A stretch of DNA of 40,015 bases. Source: Lentisphaeria bacterium. Its GTDB lineage: Bacteria > Verrucomicrobiota > Lentisphaeria > Oligosphaerales > Oligosphaeraceae. The position numbers and the translations under genes are program-made. How positions within the stretch are numbered: the stretch's first letter is position 1; each line of letters begins with the position of its first letter. The notes beneath the pieces are model-generated. The model had not been told where the DNA came from. It saw nothing but the letters and a program-made list of their open reading frames with translations, and made no database searches. The stretch lies in the NCBI GenBank assembly GCA_028706165.1, contig JAQWBY010000002.1, positions 5,481 through 45,495 on the forward strand, read 5' to 3'. Below are positions 28,998-38,197 of the stretch, in pieces.

Positions 28998-30608
28998 CTA
29001 GAACCACTTCCGTTTCTGATTGCTGCCGGTAGCGGCGGCCGCTGCGGTGGCTTCGGCTTTCCGGGTGCCCATGCGTTGCGCTTCGAAGACCTGCATTTCG
29101 CGGATAAGCTCCTGGTTCTTCACGTAGGGGATGGTCTGGTCGTAGCTGCGGACGCCAGCCTTGAAGAGGTCGACGTGGCTTTGCTCCATGGTGCTCATGC
29201 CGATGTTGCGGCCGGTCTGGAGGGTCGAGTCGATCTGGAAGGTCTTGCCTTCGCGAATCAGATTAGAGATGGCCAGGGTGCCCAGCATGATCTCGGCGCC
29301 CATGACCACGCCGTCGCCATTGATGTTGGTATAGAGCTGTTGACAAATGACGCCCTTGAGACTTTCGGCGACCATCGCGCGGATCTGCGCCTGCTGATTG
29401 TAGGGGAAGACGTCGAGAATGCGGTTCATGGTGTCAGCGGCGCTGCTGGTGTTGAGAGTGCCGATGACCAAGTGGCCGGTCTCAGAGGAGTGGATGGCCA
29501 TCTCGATGGTTTCCAGGTCGCGCATTTCGCCGATGACGATGACGTCGGGGTCTTCGCGGAGGGCCGCGCGCAGGGCGTTGCCGAAGGAGCGTGTGTGGCT
29601 ATTCAACTCGCGCTGGGTGACGTTGCAGCCCTTGGGATGATGGATGATCTCAATAGGGTCTTCGACACTGATGATGTGGTCTTTGCGGTTGCGGTTGACG
29701 TAGTCGACCAGCGCGGCGAGAGTAGTCGACTTGCCGCAGCCAGCAGGCCCGGTGACCAGAATTAGCCCCTGGTTGTTTGTGGTCAGCTTTTCCACAATTT
29801 CGGGATTCTTGAAGCCGAGATCGCGGATGGAGCGCACGGTCGAGTCGATGATGCGGTAGGCGCCCGCCACGCCCAAGCGCTGCTTGAGCAGATTAGTGCG
29901 GTAGCGATCTTGGAGGGTGATGCTGTAGCTGTAGTCCAGATCATGGTTGGCAATGAACTCTTCGCGCTGTTCTTCTGTCAACGGCGCTAAATTCAGGCGT
30001 TCGGAGGCCTCCTGCGAGAGGATATTCTGCCCAGGAACGTACACGACTTCCTTGTAGCGACGGACGAAGGGGTAGGCGCCAGCCGAGAGGTGGACGTCAC
30101 TGCATTTTTCTTGGCGCGCTCGGTGCAGAAAGTCGTTGAGGAGATTTTTGGCCTGCGGGTAATCCAAGCCGGCGGCTTCATTGAGGTCTGGCCAGCCCTG
30201 TAGCCAAGACGGTGCGTTGGCGGGGGACAGCGGCGCGGCATTGGAAATTGCCGTGGGACTGGCGGGGGGCGCCGTGGGGGGAGTGGGGGGAGTGGGGCGA
30301 GTGGTCGGCGCGGCCGGAGCCCTTGGCGTCAGGGGGGCGCTGCTAGGCGAGAAGATGCTGCGGCTGGGGAAACCGAACACGTCGGCTTCCTGTTTGCTCA
30401 TGTCTTTGAGTTCGTTGAGCCGGTCGATGTTCGCGCAGAGCTCATTATCGTGAGCGACTTGGATAATGAGGTCGACAGTCGGCGTCAGGTCTTCCCCCTC
30501 TATCGCATCCAGGACGGCGGTGCAGTCTTCGGCACTGAGTAATTTTTCTGAAACAACGTGATAGCAAAACCAGTCAATGTGCTTGGTGATATTTTTCTCG
30601 TTCATCAA
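28998..30608 (-). CDS. PilT-family ATPase with N-terminal extension and Pro/Thr-rich linker
   Basis: Walker A GPAGCGKSTTLAAL; VEDPIEIIHHPKGCNVTQREL; DPDVIVIGEMRDLETI; AISNLIREGKTFQIDSTLQTG (cf. AIRNLIRE motif of PilT); linker PAAPTTRPTPPTPPTAPPASP. Confidence 0.88.
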   Translation of the reverse strand: MMNEKNITKHIDWFCYHVVSEKLLSAEDCTAVLDAIEGEDLTPTVDLIIQVAHDNELCANIDRLNELKDMSKQEADVFGFPSRSIFSPSSAPLTPRAPAAPTTRPTPPTPPTAPPASPTAISNAAPLSPANAPSWLQGWPDLNEAAGLDYPQAKNLLNDFLHRARQEKCSDVHLSAGAYPFVRRYKEVVYVPGQNILSQEASERLNLAPLTEEQREEFIANHDLDYSYSITLQDRYRTNLLKQRLGVAGAYRIIDSTVRSIRDLGFKNPEIVEKLTTNNQGLILVTGPAGCGKSTTLAALVDYVNRNRKDHIISVEDPIEIIHHPKGCNVTQRELNSHTRSFGNALRAALREDPDVIVIGEMRDLETIEMAIHSSETGHLVIGTLNTSSAADTMNRILDVFPYNQQAQIRAMVAESLKGVICQQLYTNINGDGVVMGAEIMLGTLAISNLIREGKTFQIDSTLQTGRNIGMSTMEQSHVDLFKAGVRSYDQTIPYVKNQELIREMQVFEAQRMGTRKAEATAAAAATGSNQKRKWF

Positions 30609-30706
30609 AGACCTCAGTAGATGTGATTGGAGGAAAAAGAGCCTAAGTAGAATAGCCCCGAAAAGGCAAATTTAAATGTGATTTAGTAGAAAATGAAAAG
30701 GTTGAT

Positions 30707-31141
30707 GTAGGCGGTCACCCAGTGATAATGGCGGCCAGTAATGTAACTATCCGGCACGATGGGATGCAACGTGTCTTGCCAATGTGGCGCCCTCCGGGCG
30801 CAATTCTAACTTGTTATCATACCCCAGGTTGCGGCGCCCTCCGGGCGCCTCACTTGGGGGTATGCATGGTACGGCCCTCCGGGCCGAACTTGGCCGACCT
30901 GCATTTGAGTGCCGCGAAGCGGCAGAAGCGCTGAAAGCGCGAAACAGTCCAGCCCAGGGCAAGCAGCGCCGAAGGCGCGCGCCGCCCTGGGTAACGCGCC
31001 ATTTTTGTTCGTGTTCCTCGGCCTCTTTGGCCCCAGTCGGCGAAGCTGACTGGAGCCAAAGAGGCAATGGAACTCACTTGCTTACCTGGGATTGACATCG
31101 GTGGCAGGTTTGGCCGCCATTATCACTGGGTGACCGATTAC
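30707..31141. mobile_element. MITE-like element with 30-bp terminal inverted repeats and perfect 8-bp target duplication
   Basis: Left GTAGGCGGTCACCCAGTGATAATGGCGGCC (30707-30736) vs right GGCCGCCATTATCACTGGGTGACCGATTAC (31112-31141): 28/30 inverted match. Flanking direct repeat AGGTTGAT at 30699-30706 and 31142-31149, exactly abutting the termini. Confidence 0.85.
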
Positions 31142-31327
31142 AGGTTGATTTTCTCCCGTCTGGCGGGGAAAACGCCCATGTCGTCTTATATTTGGAGCTG
31201 CGGTGGTGGCCTGTGGCGCTGCTGTCGGTGCTTGGTTGGTTGTTGAGCTGGCGCGTGGCGACGTGCGCATTGAGGTCTGTCATCTGCAGTCCTAAGCGGG
31301 TTGCAGCAAAGGGAATACAGGTGTTTC

Positions 31328-32017
31328 ATGCCTTCACAGAATGAATTATGGTATGCGGCTCGGATGACTCGGGTGGTGTATCGGCCGCCGCGTCTGCTGG
31401 AGACCTTTGGCGAAACCGTTGTGCAGTACTATGTGTTGTCCGAGGTCCCTGACGTGGACGAGAAGGTCCGCATGCGCCGGGGCGTGGTTCGTTCCGCCAG
31501 GCCGCGTGTCATCACGCCCCATTATTTCCTCCATGAGGCTTTGGACAATTTTGGGGAGGACGCCCGGCGCTACTTTGGGGATGTGTTGAGCCGCAAGGAC
31601 AGCATGCGCATTGTGCAATACGGCCTGCGTTTCGAGAAGGAGGAGCATAACGAAGAGCTGCTCGGTGGCATGGTTGATGATATCGCCGAGCAGGTCGCCA
31701 AAGACGCCCAGGACAATTTGCGGGAGTTGCGCGGGGTCATGGTTGGGCCAGACCCGTTCTGGGAAGTGTCTCTGCTTGTTTTCCTCAATGAGCTGGTGAA
31801 TCGCTCCGGTCCGCGCAATGCCCGGGAACTAGCCGCACGCGGCCTGCTGGACCTCGAGGGCGGCGTGCCTTGGGCAGTGCGTAATGAGATTCGCGACGAT
31901 TTTGCCGCCGTGGACAGCCGGGATAAGGCCGAGGCCCTCGGCAAAAAACTGCGTGACTACGGCGTTTTTGATGAATACGAGGATCGCTTCTTCGATCTCT
32001 ACCAGAAATACCGTTGA
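31328..32017 (+). CDS. Hypothetical protein
   Basis: 229 aa, MPSQNELWYAARMTRVVYRPPRLLETFGETVVQYYVLSEVPDVDEKVRMRRGVV...; well-formed ORF, followed by pgm in convergent orientation. Confidence 0.65.
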   Translation: MPSQNELWYAARMTRVVYRPPRLLETFGETVVQYYVLSEVPDVDEKVRMRRGVVRSARPRVITPHYFLHEALDNFGEDARRYFGDVLSRKDSMRIVQYGLRFEKEEHNEELLGGMVDDIAEQVAKDAQDNLRELRGVMVGPDPFWEVSLLVFLNELVNRSGPRNARELAARGLLDLEGGVPWAVRNEIRDDFAAVDSRDKAEALGKKLRDYGVFDEYEDRFFDLYQKYR

Positions 32018-32055
32018 CGCCCGGTTGACGCGTGCAGGCCAGCCGGGCTGACCAA

Positions 32056-33681
32056 TCAGTCGATAAGCGCAGCGGCTTCCTCCTGCAATTGCTTGAGGTG
32101 CTTGGCGCTGATGGTGCTTTCGGCGTAGACTTTCATGGTATTTTCGGTCCCGGATGGACGGATAGCGACCCAGCCGTGCGCCGTGCACAGCTTCAGGCCG
32201 CCGATATCGGCCTGATTGCCGGCGGCGCGGGTGAGTTTGGCGGTGATGGGGTCGCCGCCAAGGGTTGTTGCCGTGATGTCCTCGGGTTTGCGGGCGGCGA
32301 GGCGCGCCTTCTGTTCGGGGGTGGCGCGTGAGTCGATGCGGCCGTAGAACGTCTCACCGAATTCGGCGACGAGGTTCTGGTAATGCTCAGCGGGGTCACG
32401 GCCGGTGACGGCGGTGATCTCGGCGGCCAGGAGGGCGAGGATGAAGCCGTCCTTGTCGGTCGTCCATACTTGGCCATTTTTGCGCAGGAAGCTGGCGCCG
32501 GCGCTTTCTTCGCCGCCGAAGCCCAGCGACGAGTCAAGCAGGCCGCTGACGAACCATTTGAAGCCCACGGGCACTTCCACCAGTCGGCGGTCGAGTTTCG
32601 CGGCTACCTTGTCAATCATGCAGCTGCTGACGATGGATTTGCCGACTCCGGCCTGCCGGGGCCACGCGGTGCGGGTGCTGAAGAGATACTGGATGGCGAC
32701 GGCCAAGTAGTGATTGGGATTCATCAGGCCGGCGCTGGGGGTGACAATGCCGTGGCGGTCGAAATCGGGGTCATTGCCAAAGGCGATGTCGTAGTCGTTG
32801 CGCAGGCGGATGAGGCCGCCCATGGCGAAGGCCGACGAGCAGTCCATGCGGATGCGGCCGTCGTGATCCAGGCGCATGAAACGGAAACTGGGGTCGGCAT
32901 GGCCGTTAATGATGGTGATGTCAAGGCCGTAATGCTCGGCGATGGCGCGCCAGTAGTTGATGCCGGCGCCACCCAGCGCGTCGGCGCCGATGCGGATGCC
33001 GGCGCGGCGAATGGCGTTCATGTCGATGATGGCGTCGAGATCGGCGATGTAGGGAGTGCGATAGTCGTGCTCCTGGACGCAATCGGCAGCCAGGGCCTGG
33101 GCGAGCCCGACGCGCTTGACGTCGGCGTTGCCGTTTTTCAGATAGACATTGGCGGTGCTGGCGATCCATTTGGTCATGTCCGATTCAGCGGGGCCGCCGT
33201 GGGTGGGGTTGTATTTGATGCCGCCGTCTTCGGGCGGGTTATGCGACGGGGTGATGACAATACCGTCAGCGAGGCCCTCTTTGCGGCCGCGGTTGTAGCC
33301 GAGAATGGTGTGCGACACCACCGGCGTCGGCGTGAAGTCGTGATCGCGGGCGATGCGGGTGTGGATGCCATTGGCGGCCAGCACGCAAAGAGCGCTGCTG
33401 TGTGCCGGTTCGGAGAGCGCGTGGGTGTCCATGCCCAAAAAAAGCGGCCCGTCAATGCCGGCTTGCCGCCGGTAATCGCACACCGCCTGGGTGATTGCCA
33501 AGATGTGACTTTCGGTGAAGCTGCCGTTGAGGGAGCTGCCGCGGTGGCCCGAGGTACCGAACACGACGCGTTGTTCCGGCTGCTCATAATCAGGCTGGGT
33601 GGCGTAGTACAAGGATACCAGGCGAGGAAGATTGACCAGCATGTCGGGGGGGACGGGCTTGCCGGCTAAGTTGTGATGCAT
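32056..33681 (-). CDS. pgm: Phosphoglucomutase (alpha-D-glucose phosphate-specific)
   Basis: [116 protein letters not shown]. Confidence 0.95.
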   Translation of the reverse strand: MHHNLAGKPVPPDMLVNLPRLVSLYYATQPDYEQPEQRVVFGTSGHRGSSLNGSFTESHILAITQAVCDYRRQAGIDGPLFLGMDTHALSEPAHSSALCVLAANGIHTRIARDHDFTPTPVVSHTILGYNRGRKEGLADGIVITPSHNPPEDGGIKYNPTHGGPAESDMTKWIASTANVYLKNGNADVKRVGLAQALAADCVQEHDYRTPYIADLDAIIDMNAIRRAGIRIGADALGGAGINYWRAIAEHYGLDITIINGHADPSFRFMRLDHDGRIRMDCSSAFAMGGLIRLRNDYDIAFGNDPDFDRHGIVTPSAGLMNPNHYLAVAIQYLFSTRTAWPRQAGVGKSIVSSCMIDKVAAKLDRRLVEVPVGFKWFVSGLLDSSLGFGGEESAGASFLRKNGQVWTTDKDGFILALLAAEITAVTGRDPAEHYQNLVAEFGETFYGRIDSRATPEQKARLAARKPEDITATTLGGDPITAKLTRAAGNQADIGGLKLCTAHGWVAIRPSGTENTMKVYAESTISAKHLKQLQEEAAALID

Positions 33682-34242
33682 GGATCGCGTGCTCCTGTGA
33701 TCAATAATGGCTCGATGATGATGAAAGATGCTTACTCGCGTCGTTAATGTAGTGGCCCTCCGCCGGCTGACAACGCGCGGTGTTTGCGAATGGGCGTTGG
33801 ATACGCTCCGTCAAGGCCGGAAACATGCTGACGCCGATGCGTCTATTCAGAACTAGCCCAATTAATCTGTGAATAATATGGCGGCCATTTTTTGTGCTGG
33901 AAGACGCATCGCCGGCCTATCTCAGGACGCAGATAGATTGTTTTATAACGATGACCAGATTGATACGCTCTAAGCCATTTTGGTAGTCTGTTTTTGGCAA
34001 CACCGGCGTGTCGAAGTTATGATCTGGGCAGGGGGTAATTGGGCTGCCTAGTCGGTATTCGCTGATTACTGAAATGGATGTCGATTTCAGCTAGTGGCTT
34101 GCATCTTGTAAATCCGTTGTTATTTTTTTGAGGTATTGCAGAGATAATTTACTCTTCTCATGTATATTTAGCCTGTTGGCAATTGTGGAAGTGATAGGAA
34201 AAAATAGTAGCCACGAGCGAAAACAAAAAGGGTGCAAAAAAC

Positions 34243-34503
34243 ATGAACGAAGATCGCAAAACCAGCATTAGCGAAGGCCGTAAACGTGCCAAGGAACAGC
34301 GCGAAGCAGCCGAACAGCTTTTCGAACAGTGCGGCGGCATGCTGATCTCCTGGAAGTTCTGGAAAAAAGTTGACGCCGCGACGCGCGAAGAGATCGTCAA
34401 GGCCATCAAGAAAGCCAACAAGGCCGTCATTGATGCAGATATTCGCGCCGCGGAAGCGAAGCTGGCGGCCCTGCGCGCCGCCAAGGACGAAGTCGACGCC
34501 TGA
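34243..34503 (+). CDS. Small highly charged hypothetical protein (86 aa)
   Basis: MNEDRKTSISEGRKRAKEQREAAEQLFEQCGGMLISWKFWKKVDAATREEIVKAIKKANKAVIDADIRAAEAKLAALRAAKDEVDA; directly followed by a terminator. Confidence 0.6.
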   Translation: MNEDRKTSISEGRKRAKEQREAAEQLFEQCGGMLISWKFWKKVDAATREEIVKAIKKANKAVIDADIRAAEAKLAALRAAKDEVDA

Positions 34504-34535
34504 TAGGCTTAGTTCGTTCAGCAAAGAACCCGATT

Positions 34536-34575
34536 AAAGCCGCCGTGGTATAAACGCCACGGCGGCTTTGCTTTG
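34536..34575 (+). terminator. Rho-independent terminator after the 86-aa gene
   Basis: AAAGCCGCCGTGG-TATAAACG-CCACGGCGGCTTT perfect 13-bp stem followed by GCTTTGC. Confidence 0.75.
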
Positions 34576-34607
34576 CGGGTGAAGCGATGTATGGACGCCG
34601 CTGATGT

Positions 34608-35240
34608 TCAGCGGATGGCGGTCTGGAACTGGGCGGTGGTATCGGCGACGGCGCAAGCGGCCGATACGGGTTTTTCAAAGTCGGCGAAGACGCCGCGTTT
34701 GAGGATATAATCGCAGGCGTCGTTGGCGTCGCAGGCGTCGAATTGGTTGTCAGCCTGGTCGAGTCCAGGCGCATTCTTTTCGTAGGTGCAGACGTAGAAG
34801 GCCTGGCCTGGCTGCAGGGCGAATTCGCGGACCAGGATGGCGTCTTTGCGGACGATGGCGAGCCAGCCGTGCTGGCCGTCGGGGGTGACGACGCCGGTGA
34901 TACGGGGCGTGTCGAGGCTGTCGTGCTCGTAGTCCATGGCCAGCATGACGGAGGCCATGGCATCACGGGGGGGCAGGCCGGCTTGGATCTTTTCGGCAAC
35001 GGGATCGGTGTGGGAGCCGTTGCTGACGACAGCCATGCCGCGGGCGATACGCAGGCAGTTGTAAGCAATGTAGGGATTCTTTTGAATGTCGTTTTCAAAG
35101 CCAGCTTTGGGCACAATCGCTATGGCTTGGTTGAGTACCTTAGCTTCGCGATTGGGAAAAGAGCGCGATGAAACGCGATAGAGGGCGGCTCCACGGCCTT
35201 GGGGGGTGCAGGCGACTGCGACGATGCGTCCGACGTACAT
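34608..35240 (-). CDS. purO: IMP cyclohydrolase, archaeal-type (PurO family)
   Basis: MYVGRIVAVACTPQGRGAALYRVSSRSFPNREAKVLNQAIAIVPKAG...NPYIAYNCLRIARGMAVVSNGSHTDPVAEKIQAG...; matches the PurO pattern as remembered. Confidence 0.85.
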   Translation of the reverse strand: MYVGRIVAVACTPQGRGAALYRVSSRSFPNREAKVLNQAIAIVPKAGFENDIQKNPYIAYNCLRIARGMAVVSNGSHTDPVAEKIQAGLPPRDAMASVMLAMDYEHDSLDTPRITGVVTPDGQHGWLAIVRKDAILVREFALQPGQAFYVCTYEKNAPGLDQADNQFDACDANDACDYILKRGVFADFEKPVSAACAVADTTAQFQTAIR

Positions 35241-35282
35241 GATCATGTCCTTTGGTTGCTGGTTGCGGTGAAAAAAAGAGGT

Positions 35283-35765
35283 TTATCGGTTGAAGATGAG
35301 AACGAGAATTCCGCCGACGAAGCAGCCCATGGCGCAGCAGAAAAAGAGGTGGTTGAGAAGAATGCGGTGGCGAGCTTTGTCGCTAATCTTCTGATCGCGG
35401 ATAGCCACGCGTAGGCGGTTGTGGCTGCCGAGAATACTGAGCATGGCCATGAGAGCGCTGCTGAACATCACGTGTTCACGCTGGGTGAAGAACTGTGACG
35501 CGAAAAAGAGGCTGGCAAAAGTCAGCATGATGACGATTGCCGCCTCAGTATAAATATTCCATGTTGGTGAACGGTCTTGCTGCGCTTCGTTGCCAGCGCT
35601 GTTGGCCATGTGATGATGGCGCCAGGCAGCGATCAGCAAACCGAAACTACCGATAATGAGAATGCCAAGTGCGGGGAGATCCACAGTGGAAGTCTTTCGG
35701 ATAATCGTTGAGACTGGGGGCGGAAGGCATAATATAGCCTGAATAATAACACCTGCCGGAGGCAT
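35283..35765 (-). CDS. Small membrane protein (DUF2721-like), start uncertain
   Basis: DLPALGILIIGSFGLLIAAW..., AAIVIMLTFASLFFASQF, HLFFCCAMGCFVGGILVLIFNR. The track ORF start (35825) lies inside the MITE terminus, so the start is placed at MPPAG (35765). Confidence 0.55.
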   Translation of the reverse strand: MPPAGVIIQAILCLPPPVSTIIRKTSTVDLPALGILIIGSFGLLIAAWRHHHMANSAGNEAQQDRSPTWNIYTEAAIVIMLTFASLFFASQFFTQREHVMFSSALMAMLSILGSHNRLRVAIRDQKISDKARHRILLNHLFFCCAMGCFVGGILVLIFNR

Positions 35766-35789
35766 TGGCCAGAGATGACTCCTATGAAA

Positions 35790-36204
35790 GTAATCGGTCA
35801 CCCATTGATAATAGATGCACACCATTCTATCCGGGCCGAAAAGTGCCGGGATGGCGGCGCTCCCGGCAGTCCCGGCGACAATGGCATTTTTTTATCCACA
35901 GATTACGCAGATTAACGCAGATTATTTTTTGAGATTGGCCGCTTGGTGTCGTCAGGTCGCTGAGATTCAGGCGTCACCCTCGCGTCCAAAACATCGGCCA
36001 ACCGGTCCCCGAAGTCCAGGAAGTCCCCAATCAGTCCCTGGTGTCCAAAGCGTCATTCCCCACGGTCCCGAAAGTCCCCACCGTCCCGGCCATGAGTCGT
36101 GAGACGTGAGACGTGAGTCCTCGCCCCGGCGCCCCGCCGCCAATCAGTCCCACTGGTCCCTGGCGTCCCCTGAGGCCGGCCATTATCAATAAGTGACCGA
36201 TTAC
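35790..36204. mobile_element. MITE-like element, same terminus family
   Basis: Left GTAATCGGTCACCCATTGATAAT (35790-35812), right ATTATCAATAAGTGACCGATTAC (36182-36204): 21/23 inverted match. No flanking duplication seen. Confidence 0.75.
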
Positions 36205-36369
36205 CTGCTTACGTTGTTGTCGTTTTATCTCTATTGCATGTTGGCTCAGGCGGAGTATTTTCTGCATGATTTGATTGCGTGCGAGTTGGTCGGCGGCGCT
36301 TCGTGATGGCGTGCTGGTTGTTGCGCAAACTGCCGGGTGCGTGTTTTACACGGCTGGAGGTCATTATCA

Positions 36370-37518
36370 ATGGGAGTACGTGCAAAGATGAAGACGGCGT
36401 GGCTGATGTTGATTATCTGTACGCTGGGGGTAGTTGCCGAGGGTGAACAGCCCCAGCTCTTACCCGCGCCGGCGCGTCCGGGCGAACTGCCCAAATGCCC
36501 GGTGCAGATTACGAACGAGGGCGCTTTGCAGCTTGGTCGGGTTTACGATCGCTCCCGGCATGAAATACGGGTGCAATTTCGCCATGGGGGTGAAGGCGCG
36601 ATCCTGTTTCGCGTCGCGCGCTCGACCTGCCCCTGCATTGCGGTGTTGGAAGCGCCCATGAACCTCAATCTTTTCCCAGGCGACACCTTTAGCCTCCGGC
36701 TTCAGCTTGACGCCTCGGCGCTCACTCCCGGGCCCTTCACCCGGCATGTGATCGTCGATTTCAGCAACTGCGAGAGCCTACGCTTCGCTGTCTACGGTGA
36801 GTGTGTCCAGCCGGTGCAGGTGTCGCCGGGAACGGAAATGGACCTGGGCAGTTTTGAAGGCGTCGATGTGATGTGGAAACGGCGATTCGAATTGACGACG
36901 ACGGCGCTGGCTGGCGATGCCGTCAGCTTTGTGGCGCCGGTGGCGAGCGAGCGTTTTGAGTTTGAGTTGAAGCCCTTGCCCCATGGCCGCCATGAGCTGG
37001 CGATTCGGCCCCGCCTGCCTTTGCCCTTGGGCGAATTTCACGAGCGGGTGAGTGTTGCGGTCGAAGGTCTGGAGAATTATAGCGATCTGCAGCTGCTGTT
37101 GCATGGCCATGTGCGTGGCCGGGCCTTGGTGGTGAAAACTCCGCTGCTGGAATTCACGCGGGCGGAGATCGCTGGCGGTGGCGCACAACAGCGTGAGCTA
37201 GCCATCATCCGGGTTGCCGCCGAGGGCGCCCAGGGCCGTGGCCGGCGCCGCTTGATGCCAGCTAGGCGGCAAGGCGATGGACAGCAGGTCACGGTGGATG
37301 AACAACAGGCCGGCACCAAGGCCATTTTTGCCAAGCTGGCCGAGGAACTGCGCTGGCAGCCTGCGACGGGCATTACGGTCGAAAAGCAGGCGGAGGCCCT
37401 GCAATTGCGTCTACGCCTGAGTTTGTCGTCCGAATTTCTGCGGCAAGAGCCATTGCCGACGCTGAAGTTGTTCCGTGGCGACGAGTTACTGGGTGACATT
37501 GAACTCGTGGTCAAATAG
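36370..37518 (+). CDS. Exported protein, DUF1573-like
   Basis: Signal peptide MKTAWLMLIICTLGVVAEG; early LGRVYDRSRHEIRVQFRHGGEGAILFRVARSTCPCIAVLEAP resembles the DUF1573 pattern with CxC; start 36370 or 36388. Confidence 0.6.
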   Translation: MGVRAKMKTAWLMLIICTLGVVAEGEQPQLLPAPARPGELPKCPVQITNEGALQLGRVYDRSRHEIRVQFRHGGEGAILFRVARSTCPCIAVLEAPMNLNLFPGDTFSLRLQLDASALTPGPFTRHVIVDFSNCESLRFAVYGECVQPVQVSPGTEMDLGSFEGVDVMWKRRFELTTTALAGDAVSFVAPVASERFEFELKPLPHGRHELAIRPRLPLPLGEFHERVSVAVEGLENYSDLQLLLHGHVRGRALVVKTPLLEFTRAEIAGGGAQQRELAIIRVAAEGAQGRGRRRLMPARRQGDGQQVTVDEQQAGTKAIFAKLAEELRWQPATGITVEKQAEALQLRLRLSLSSEFLRQEPLPTLKLFRGDELLGDIELVVK

Positions 37519-37544
37519 CGCCCGTGCACTATGATGCTCGCGAT

Positions 37545-38197
37545 GCAATCGGTCAGTAAGCACCCCGGTGGGGAAAACACCGGGGACAATTTGCAGGAAA
37601 CCCACGGTCAGTCGCCGCCCAGCTATTACACATGGGTGGCTAACCAGGCAGCGGATTTCATAGGAGCAATGCTTTTCACATAGCATACGGCAATCGCCGG
37701 CCATGAGTTGATTGGCAACCATGCAAGATCATTCGCCGAGGTTTTGAGCACCAAAGGTGCGCCCTAAGATAGCCCAGGGCAAGCGCCCGCAGGGCGCGTC
37801 GCCCTGGGTTAAGGTGCCCAAACCCAAAAGAGCCCTGAAAGGGCGGCCTAAAAGACCTGCGACGAAGGGTCACAGCGACAAATTGCCGCAGCAATCAATG
37901 AGTTCCATTGCCCCTTTGGCCCCAGTCAGCTTCGCCGACTGGGGCCAAAGGGGCCGAGGAACACTGTCTTGGTTGGCGTCTTACCCAGGGCGGCGCGCGC
38001 CTTCGGCGCCGCTTGCCCTGGGCTGGACTGTTTCGCGCTTTCAGCGCTTCTGCCGCCTCGCGGCGGAAATGCACGACGAGAAAAGGCTGCTTGGTTGAAA
38101 CAACACGTGCCATTGATACCGTTAAATGAAGAACATCGGTTTCATAGGAGTAAGCCCCCCGGTGGGGAAAACACCGGGGTGCTTACTGACCGATTAC
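37545..38197. mobile_element. MITE-like element with variant 26-bp termini
   Basis: Left GCAATCGGTCAGTAAGCACCCCGGTG (37545-37570) vs right CACCGGGGTGCTTACTGACCGATTAC (38172-38197): 25/26 inverted match; imperfect flanking repeat CTCGCGAT (37537-37544) / CTCGCAGT (38198-38205). Confidence 0.75.

Noticed and set aside
32383-33669. 428-aa plus-strand ORF
   Set aside because: Antisense to pgm, Gly/Ala/Val-rich shadow ORF.
37895-38113. Short ORFs such as SSIAPLAPVSFADWGQRGRGT...SRFQRFCRFAA recurring at 7475, 10330, 30850, 37757 and 39231
   Set aside because: They translate the hairpin modules, occur in several frames and on both strands, and lack consistent starts; conservation reflects repeat DNA, not protein.
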